Positions 56,460-64,000 of a DNA stretch of 64,000 bases are shown here, in pieces. Location: contig CM056876.1 of assembly GCA_029876055.1 (NCBI GenBank), forward strand, positions 5,084,001 through 5,148,000. Reading direction: 5' to 3'. A program made the position numbers and the translations under genes. A model generated the notes under the pieces. That model made no database searches, was not told the DNA's origin, and saw only the letters and a list, made by a program, of their open reading frames with translations. This DNA comes from Madurella fahalii. Its lineage: Eukaryota > Ascomycota > Sordariomycetes > Sordariales. Each line of letters starts with the position of its first letter. The first letter of the stretch is position 1.

Positions 56460-59400
56460 TTACGTATACAATTCATCAGTCAGCCCGTTCAACGTCAGCC
56501 CGTCCTCGGCGAGGTCAGCCACGTCGATCAAGAACTGCAACGGCATCTCGACCAGGTTCCCACGCACGCCGCTCAACCACGCCTTCAGCTCCTCCACACC
56601 CCCTGGGAACTCGTCTCGCACCACATGTCCGTAGTCCACCTTGCCGTTCCTGTAGCCCTCAGCCGCCTGCTCGGCCGGCTCGCCGGGAATGACGAAGTAC
56701 TTGGAGAAGAATTGGTCGTAGTCCTCCCACGTGCGCACCTTGTCGTCCGGCACGGGATGGAATGCCCGGCTAAAAATCTCGGTATTCCGCCGCGCCGTCG
56801 TCCGCCAGAGGTCGACAAACCGGCGGGACATTGGGTCCTGCACCAGCCTGTCGGCCGGCGAGCCCCAGTCGTACTCGTTGACGGGGTCGTGGGTGATGGG
56901 CGTCCAGTTGCGGTCCGGCGCGTCTGGGCGCTGGTCGGGCAGCAGGCCCATGTGCTTGCGGTAGAGCTGGCGGCGGAGCGAGGAGGCAAAGGCCGAGGCT
57001 TGGTAGGGCTGCCCGCCCATGTAGCTGTCCACAGGCGTGGGGTCCTCAATGATGACGGCGATCTCGCTATCGTGGTCACCCAGCTGGGAGCGGTCGTTGA
57101 GGTTGGCCGAGCCGCAGATGACGAGCCGGTCGTCGGCGATGAGGACTTTGCTGTGGACGTAGAGCTGCTCCGACACGAACGCGTCGAACTCGGCCTCGGC
57201 CGAGCCCGTCCAGGGGACGCTGCGCAGGTCCGGGCCCGCGTCCATGTAGCACGCCGAGACGGTGTCCCAGGTCGGGTCCTTGAAGTGGCTGGCCGCTTCC
57301 TGGTAGCGGCGGTACTGGCTGTCGCCACGGCCGTAGCGCTCCTCGCCGCCTTCGTAGCGCCGGTCGTACTCGCGTCGGGCATCCTCGTACCGGACGCCGC
57401 TCTCGGCCTCGGCCCGGCCCATGACGGCGCTCGTGTTGATACGGTCGTAGCTGCGCAGATTGTAAAAATTGATGTACCTGTGCGGGTCCTCGACGCCCGA
57501 TTTCCGCAGCAGCTCGAGGATGCTGTGCCCACCGCGGTTGATGCTGCCGTATTGGAACTCCATAATGGCGCGGGTGCCGAGCGCGCCCTCGGACCTGAGA
57601 TCTCCGGCAAAGGCAGGCACGGCAGGCATGATGACGATGATGTGGAACTCCTCGTTGTACTGGTAGGCTCGGATGATGCGGTCGACCATCGCCAAGCCAA
57701 TTTTGTTGATGACCGGCTTTTGCTTGTCGGACGTGGCCGTGATGAAGAACTGCGATGGTCAGCCCTGCCTCGTGCCAGGCACGCAGCTCTACGAACCTGG
57801 TTCTCAATGTAGACAAAGTGCTTGGCATTCTTGATGGCATCGATGTAGGCATTAGCAATCGAGTGCTCCGTGCTGACACCCAACGACCATTGCGAGCAAC
57901 TACTCGGGTCAGCTTTGCACGCAAAAGGGGTCACAGCCCATACCTCCGAGTCAGCTGGATATGCGCGGCCGTCCGATGATGCGATCTGCGGGGTGCTTCC
58001 TCTCCCTCGCCGCCAAAAAAACCGTGCATGTGCCGGGAGACGCGATCCTGCAGCCCGTCGAAGAATTCCCCGCCATCCTGCAACAGATTCCGTTGGCCGT
58101 GTTGATGCGCCTGCGGCCGCTCGAGCAACTGATACTTGCCAATGTCGCGGGTGCTATACTTTTTGTTGAAGATGAAGTTCCTGGAACGGTTAGCACGCTT
58201 TCGAGTGAGGCTGAAGGCCTACAAACCATCGCTGGGCGAAGTGGACCGCCAGGCTGTGGACAATGGGGCCGGAGAGACTGAGTGCGATATCCGACCAGCC
58301 CATGCGCGAGCTCTTGGTGCGGTCGACTGCGTTTATTAGCTCGGCTGCGGTCACGGACAACAGGTTACTCACGCTTGTTGTTCTCCCATCGTTCGACGTC
58401 CTCAAAATCGTAAATTCTGGCATTGTTGTAGTCCTGGCCGGGGAAAATGATGCCGTCCATGTTGCCGGGGTGGGCATCAGCGATTGGGTGACCTGTAACC
58501 GTAAGCGGGGTTCGTAGCGCCTCAGGGGCTACCTACTGTTGGTGTCGTATCTCCCAAAACCTGCAGCAGTTAGCAAGACCTCGCTTCTCACGTGTTAGGA
58601 CTTACACAGGTCCAGACCGCCCATGAAGGCCACTTTGCCGTCGATGAGGCATAGCTTCTCGTGGTGCGCCCAGAAGAGCACGATGTCGTCCGCCGTGCCG
58701 TAGAGGTTCTTGATGACGTCTTGGGAAGCCCTGGCGAGGTCGAACGTCTTCAAGCTAAAGTTCTTCAGGCCCGAGTGGAGGTCCTGGAGGCCCGTGACAA
58801 TGTTGTTGCCGCTTGGGTAATGGTCCGGGTACCTAAACACCTTGATGTTCGGATGCAGAGCCTCGAGGTGGTGCTTGGTGTGCTGTGACTGTTAGCTCCG
58901 GCCAAAAGCCGCGGGGCCCAGCTGCCTTACGATGGAGTTCACTGCCGCTGTCAGTCCCTGCCATGCACACACGGGAGGAAGCACTCACGAGTTAGAGCCG
59001 CCTCGACCTCCTTGTACACAATCACGTTGATACGCACACCCCGCTCGGCTGCGGCCTTGAGCAGGTTGTCGAGTCGGTATCGCTCGTTGCTGGCAGGGGG
59101 CCGACGCAGGTACAGCTCGGGGCTAACGCTCGTCAACGTCACTAGACCTTTGCTAAGCGGGCAGGAGGGTTACCTCAACCACCAGTCCAGGATGTAAATG
59201 GACTCCCGTGCTTCTGGATGGGGTTAGCGTGTGACTGAAGCTCCCAAAAGGGGCCAGGCTTACCTTCCAGGGCTATCGAGACGGCCCAGAAGTAGGAGGC
59301 GCCATCAACATACCACTTGGCATGTCCGGACGACTGGGGAGCGAATGAGCCGTAGCGATGGGCAGTATGTGTGGCGTCCTCGTGACACTCCTGGCTGTCA

Positions 59401-59483
59401 TGGGTGTGAGAATGCGGCTCGTCGTCGGTCAAGAGGTCTTCCAGGCCCTCCTTGGCTTTCCGAAGCAACGAATGAAAGTCCAT
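56460..59483 (-). CDS. Phospholipase D
   Basis: Hydrolyses phosphatidylcholine to phosphatidic acid and choline. Eleven exons: 59483-59264, 59213-59174, 59122-58989, 58941-58931 (11 nt), 58882-58606, 58560-58537 (24 nt), 58492-58373, 58326-58227, 58180-57944, 57899-57797 and 57749-56460 (851 aa). Introns are 44-51 nt, near the fungal minimum. HKD motif 1 is HEKLCLID (H209, K211, D216) followed by GGLDLC. HKD motif 2 is HSKVLIAD (H621, K623, D628) followed by GSANLNDRS. Also seen are SIYILDWWLSPELYLRRP and QLTRSCSQWSLG, typical of eukaryotic PLD. The N-terminus is a short helix and His/Asp-rich stretch; the PX and PH domains of Spo14/PLD1 are absent, so this is the short fungal form. Confidence 0.94.
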
Positions 59484-61035
59484 GGTGCCGATGTAGCGCT
59501 TCTATCGGGTGATGATGTTTTGCGCAGCTGCGGGGCAGTTAAACAGGGAAAATGTTGACCAAATGCCGGAAAGACGGTGAATTTGGGTCGAGACACCAAG
59601 TGGATATCGCGATCTGGGCGGGATTAATACTGCAAAAAGGCGACCTCCAAACCCGCCATTTCTGGCAAAGACGAGCTGGGATGACGCAGCGATGCCCTCA
59701 CCAGCGCCCTGCACCGTGGTATCGGCTCTGCCCCCTCAGCTGGCCACAAGGTGAAGAGCTGACTGTGTCGCCATTCGTCAGGCCAATGGGAGGCGACTGA
59801 ACCCGGAACCCTTGGGCGCAGCGAATCACCAAGTGGATGAGGACCCCTCCTTATGCATCCCGCACGGCATTGGCATCAACCGTTCGCCTGTCGGCGACCC
59901 CATCCGATCAAGAGCTTCGTTAGACTGAGGTAGGGCTGAGGAGTCCACTTGCAGAAAACATGGGTTTTAAGACTGCAGAGGTACCGAACATGGACCCATG
60001 CGCTCAATTGAGAAGGGTGTCCCGGCATCCATCGGCGAGAGCTTGATGCTTCGTCGTCCGGACCATGCGACGCTCGACACCTTTCTCGGTTAACAAGGGT
60101 TGGACGTGAGAGTAGCCGAAGCAAGCCTGCGCTGCCGTCGGCCTCGGCCAGACCCGGACTGATCTACGCGTACAGGCGCACAAGCGGCGAGGCGAGACGG
60201 CACCGTGGCTTGCCGAGCTGGAGCCTGTCAAGAGCATGTTGGATGCATGATGATGCCGAGTTGCAGCGTCTGTTATCATGGCTTGAATGCCGTCTTATCA
60301 CTGGCCTGGCGGGAACCCCCGCGCTAAATTACTGTGGCGTCAACTCCCACTCAAGCCACCGCACCTGCTGCAGGAGCCCGTGAAAACCCGGGAAAGGCCC
60401 TAGTTCAGCCTTAAAACGGCGGGAATCCCCTGACGGTGCCTGCACTGTTCCTGGAGCCCACGGCGACAGCAAGCTTCTGACGGCATCCGGACACCCACAC
60501 CCCGTGCATTCCCGCTGCTCCACAGCTTCCAGGTTGTAACCCTGACCGCATCAAGACAACCGGTGAACGTGAGCACCCAACATTAAAAGGTACGGCTGTC
60601 TGCTCGAGCGCGGCGGTGATCACCCGCTTTTCCATTACTTCCCCCCCTCCATCTTTCCCACCAAGAGCAGAAGAGAGCCACACCTCCTATCCGTGAGACA
60701 TTTTTTTTTTTTTCGGTCGCCCATCCGGCGTCGGCGTTATGCATGCGATTGGCTGACTCCTGGCGTCCCCGCGCAGACAGCATTTTCTGGGAAGTGTCTC
60801 TGGAAGAGGGAACGGAGGGGGTGAGAACCAGGGGACAATTGACACTGGGCGGTAATGCGACAAAAAGTTCTCCGTCTCGGAATCTTGCCAGCAGAAAAAA
60901 AAAGGCATCTAGCGTCTACTGCTAGCCATTCTCACTGAACGATCGGCTCATAAAGGGCCGGCCGTCTTCCCGCTGCACTTGCGACTGGGGATTTCCACTC
61001 CGCTAGTGATAGAAAACAAGAAAGAGAAAAAAACA
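59484..61035. promoter_or_regulatory. Divergent promoter region, PLD / GNAT gene
   Basis: 1.55 kb between divergent starts. A T13 run lies at 60701-60713, about 320 bp before the acetyltransferase start. No gene recognised. Confidence 0.5.
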
Positions 61036-61652
61036 ATGTCGACCTCCATGACCTACGTCTTCTCGCAGGAGCAACACGGCCACCTGGTCCCCTACATCGC
61101 GGCGCTGCACGCGTCGTGCATCACGCTGGACCACATGATAGGGCCCTTCCTGCCGCCGCTGACTAACGAGAAGCTGTTGCCGTGGTGGAAAGAACGAATC
61201 GCCGAAGCGACCCGTGGCGCCCGCGTCATCGTCCTGCTGCTGCCGGACTCGGCCCTCGGCAAGAAGCCCGCCGGGACCGACCTCCGCGGCCTAGCCATGC
61301 TCAAACTGTCCGAGACCGAGACGGGCTCCTTCCGGGGCCACATCGACGCCGTTCTGGTCGATCGGAGACACCGCCGGCAAGGCGGCGCCAAGGCGCTGGT
61401 GGCCGCGCTCGAGTATGAGGCCGCGAAGCGGGGGCGGTCGCTGCTTGTGGGTGCAATTTGTTTGCGCGGGGGGATCAATTGCTAACACGGCGATAGCTCG
61501 TCGACACCGAGACCGATAGCGTGGCCGAGACCGCCTTCAAAAAGTTTGGCTACATCGAGATTGGCAAGGTGCCGCATTTCAGCCGGGTGCTCCCCAACGG
61601 CAAGAAGGGCGAGACCTTTTTCTACAAGGAGTTCCTTTCGTCGCCGTCGTAG
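61036..61652 (+). CDS. GNAT family N-acetyltransferase
   Basis: Acetyl-CoA-dependent acetyltransferase with unknown acceptor; related fungal proteins are annotated as general GNATs. Exons are 61036-61446 and 61497-61652 (188 aa), with a 50-nt intron. Motif A is AVLVDRRHRRQGGAKALV, which contains the acetyl-CoA pyrophosphate-binding RxxGxA-type loop. It is followed by the helix of motif B and, after the intron, the strand-helix DTETDSVAETAFKKFGYIEIG, a common GNAT C-terminal pattern in which a displaced residue competes on crowded sites. The N-terminal HASCITLDHMIGPFLPPL helix is found in a fungal subfamily. No targeting signal is seen, so it is likely cytosolic. Confidence 0.87.
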
Positions 61653-63102
61653 ACTGATGTCTCGGGACACTTTCTCTTTTCTCTGCGTGGCGTTAGTGTT
61701 GGGCGGCTGGATTGTTTGTTAGATCAATGAGGCCCACGCTTCTGGAGGATGCCTCCGTTCCATTTTTTTTCTGTTAAAAACGGTTGACTGCCGAGTTTTT
61801 CTCATCATCTGTTAGAGGAGGCGTGTTTGCTCGGAAACGTGCACGGCACGCTGCTCCGTATCCCGCACATGGACGTCTGCCGGATCACTCCGATGACGCG
61901 CAGCGCATGCCGTAGCCCTGCGGCGATCTGAATCTAGCGAGCAAGCAGGTACATCGCTCTAACAGATGCTGTGCCTCGTTTATTTGTCAGGTGCCATCAC
62001 GGAAGCTACTTGTGCTGCGGCCCGTTTTCTCGGCCAGGCTGTGGCGCACCCACATGCAAGGTGCCGAAGAAGGGAATTGGCGAATGGGCGTATAAGGTTG
62101 TTACTTGCTAGGGGAATGCCCACCGTATACAGTGCCGGCAAACACGGGTACAGGCCCGGATGCTCGTCGGCTTGCTGTGCTTCTAGCCTTGTTGCTCAAC
62201 AATGGTCGTCTTCCGCTCTGTGGTACTCTCCTGTACGGGGCGACAAGCGGAGACGATCAACATGGGTATGCAATGGGGCGGCGGAGCAGCAGCATTCGTT
62301 GACGAGCCTTACCCCAACTCGCGACCCTCCTTCTCATCGGCTGATAGTGCGGCCCATGCTCTCCAAGTCCGATACTCAGGTTCGAAGAAATGCGCTGCTG
62401 CTCAGCTTTCATTATCCTGCTCGTATGCTGCATAGGGGTTTAGGCGCATCTCTTGACCCGCCGGAATCTTGAGTGTCAACTTTCGAGAAGCCCATCGAGA
62501 ATCACGCTCGGCACAACCCCCTTTTGCGTGCAGGCCATGTCGCGCCGCGAGGAGTGCAACAGCGGAAAGCGTCACAGAAACTCACCTAGATCTTACAGCA
62601 TACTTTTAACGCACATCAATGCAACAGGCCCAAAGTTTGACCGAACTCGTGCATCGTTAGATACTGTGGATGGCGTGGCGCCGCTGCTTAGCCGACAAAG
62701 AATAGAACTTCAATAACAGACAGTGCGCCACAGCTCGTAACCGCGCAGCCCGAGACCACCACTAGAACTGCACCACAAAACGATGTTTTGGATACGGACG
62801 CAAACCGCCCCTTTGGCAACATTGCCCCGCCAATCCACATCCACCCCATACAACTTAACCAGAACGCGGTCGAGACCAGACCCTTTAATCACTAACCTAG
62901 AAAAACCAAACTCCATATCTACAATGCGAACCAGTCAAAAGAAACGCTCCGCGAACCGCCGAGGAGGTATTAGTACGCAGCGCCAGAGGCCTACTCCTCT
63001 ATCCCAGCCCAAGAAAACCAGTGTGCCCGCGGCTCATCGACAGTTATTATACAACTCGCCTACCCCGTGAATCAGGAAACCAGCCACCAACTCATCCGTG
63101 CC
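61653..63102. other. Intergenic, convergent 3' ends, no gene recognised
   Basis: 1.45 kb between the 3' ends of the GNAT and PDI-like genes. About 62540-63060 is AT-richer and shows many CpA/TpA steps. Short open frames lack family features. Confidence 0.45.
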
Positions 63103-64000
63103 TCAGTCCGACTTGCTACCGTTGGCATTCGACCCCAGGATCGGGGCCTTGAACGACTTGGCGGCGTCCTCAAGCCTGAAGTAGCCGCGCGCACGCCTTA
63201 TCCTGCCGCGGAACCACGAGAGGCAGCCAAAGGCGATGCCGAGGATGCAGCCCATGCTGAGGTACGGGTGCTCTTTAAACGTGACCTTGATGTCGAAGAA
63301 GACCTTTTCAAAGGCCGAGATGGTGAGCTTCGCCTTGATCTTGGGCGGATTGGCTGTGACCTTGTTGATGGTCTCGAGGATCGACGTCCGCGACGGCACG
63401 ATCGGATTGCCGGTGCTGGTCTGGTCCCAGTATCGCCGGTTCTGAGAATGTTAGCGTAGCCTCCCGAGCGATGTCTCCCAAAACTTACGTCTTCGTCGTT
63501 GATGATGACCCTCTCGCCGTCTTTGACGTCGATGCCGTACGTTGTGCGGACCCACCGCTGCCAGAAGACGCCGTCAACCCAGGCAAACGTGACCTCCTTG
63601 CGGTCGGAGCGGTCCATGTTGATCCTGATGTTCTTGGCGTTGCGCAGCGCCCGCTGGTCGCCGCGGTCTTCGGCCTCCTCGATTCGCAGCTGCTTGGCAT
63701 CGCGCAGCTCCTGCCGCTCGAGCTGGAAGAGCTGGATTTGCTTGTCCATCCACTCGTTCGCCGCGCTCTTCATCTCGCGGATGGCTCCCTGGAAGGACTC
63801 CTCGTCCTCCCGGTGCAGGATGCCGAGGACTACGATCTTGCGGTCCATGATCTCTCGCGCGTTCGAGGCGCTGAGTTCGGGGACCAGAGGCAGCCAGACC
63901 GACTTCATCCAATTGAGCACCATGTGCGTATCCCGCATCTCCCGCGGGGTGAGCGGCGTGTAGTACGTCGGACGCCCCTCGCGCGAGACGAGCAGCCGTG
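63103..64000 (-). CDS. Transmembrane PDI-like protein (Eps1/TMX type), 3' part
   Basis: Only the C-terminal part is inside the window; the frame is open at 64000. Exons are 64000-63490 (partial) and 63441-63103, with a 48-nt intron (283 codons including the stop). The visible part starts SREGRPTYYTPLTPREMRDT and continues through a thioredoxin-fold-like segment (KSVWLPLVPELSASNAREIM, KIVVLGILH). A long charged helix follows (ELRDAKQLRIEEAEDRGDQR), then FAWVDGVFWQRWVRTTYGI and VIINDEDNRRYWD. Near the end is one TM helix (YLSMGCILGIAFGCLSWF) and a short basic tail. This matches the C-terminal half of fungal membrane-anchored disulfide-isomerase-like proteins of the ER. The catalytic CxxC domain would be beyond the edge, so the isomerase assignment is inferred. 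Confidence 0.75.

Noticed and set aside
1..64000. Secondary-metabolite cluster, CRISPR array, tRNA, rRNA or intact transposon
   Set aside because: No PKS/NRPS/terpene synthase, repeat-spacer array, tRNA B-box fold, 5S core or transposase wording was seen on either strand.

Overview
The window looks like a gene-dense, GC-rich nuclear segment of a filamentous ascomycete. Nearly every gene carries 44-75 nt introns with GTRNGT-type donors, RCTRAC-like branch points and YAG acceptors. The protein set includes fungus-restricted families: GH76 Dfg5/Dcw1-like, SUR7-like tetraspan, fungal SLATT and CE16. Protein wording and intron style point to Sordariomycetes, probably Sordariales/Chaetomiaceae; that placement is inference, since no rRNA or other marker is present. 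I model 24 protein-coding genes, of which the last runs off the right edge, and one U6-like snRNA locus. All exon joins were checked for reading-frame closure by arithmetic.

Layout. 0.9-4.7 kb: divergent folate gene FOL1 (HPPK-DHPS) and a nitronate monooxygenase. 6.0-14.3 kb: a run of membrane and cell-surface genes, namely a SUR7-like tetraspan protein, an MscL-type mechanosensitive channel with a C-terminal zinc ribbon, two divergent paralogous GPI-type secreted proteins and a GH76 enzyme. 14.5-18.1 kb: HIS5 and a CE16-type GDSL esterase. 19.2-30.6 kb: an SSXT/SNF11-like Gln-rich protein, a Gyp5-like TBC RabGAP, a reticulon and a fungal SLATT two-TM protein. 31.4-36.5 kb: Mtr10-like importin, divergent SmE, and 5-formyl-THF cyclo-ligase converging on SmE. 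37.3-43.1 kb: OPT oligopeptide transporter, a U6-like snRNA on the minus strand, and an MFS transporter. 43.1-46.2 kb: gene-free spacer. 46.2-53.3 kb: four minus-strand genes (inositol monophosphatase, single-pass membrane protein, membrane-anchored histidine acid phosphatase, unknown Ser/Pro-rich protein). 55.0-64.0 kb: SEC62, an 11-exon phospholipase D, a GNAT acetyltransferase, and the 3' part of a transmembrane PDI-like protein.

I see no operon, biosynthetic gene cluster, CRISPR, tRNA, rRNA or intact transposon. Most neighbours are unrelated housekeeping genes. The possible functional groupings are the cell-surface block at 6-14 kb, the acid phosphatase plus inositol monophosphatase stretch at 46-50 kb, and two unlinked folate genes. 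The observations most worth following are the U6-like gene with a non-canonical ACAGGGA box but a pairable internal stem-loop, the fungal SLATT protein, the bacterial-type MscL with zinc ribbon, the GPI-type paralogue pair with a shared intron site, and several in-frame, stop-free 45-48 nt introns.
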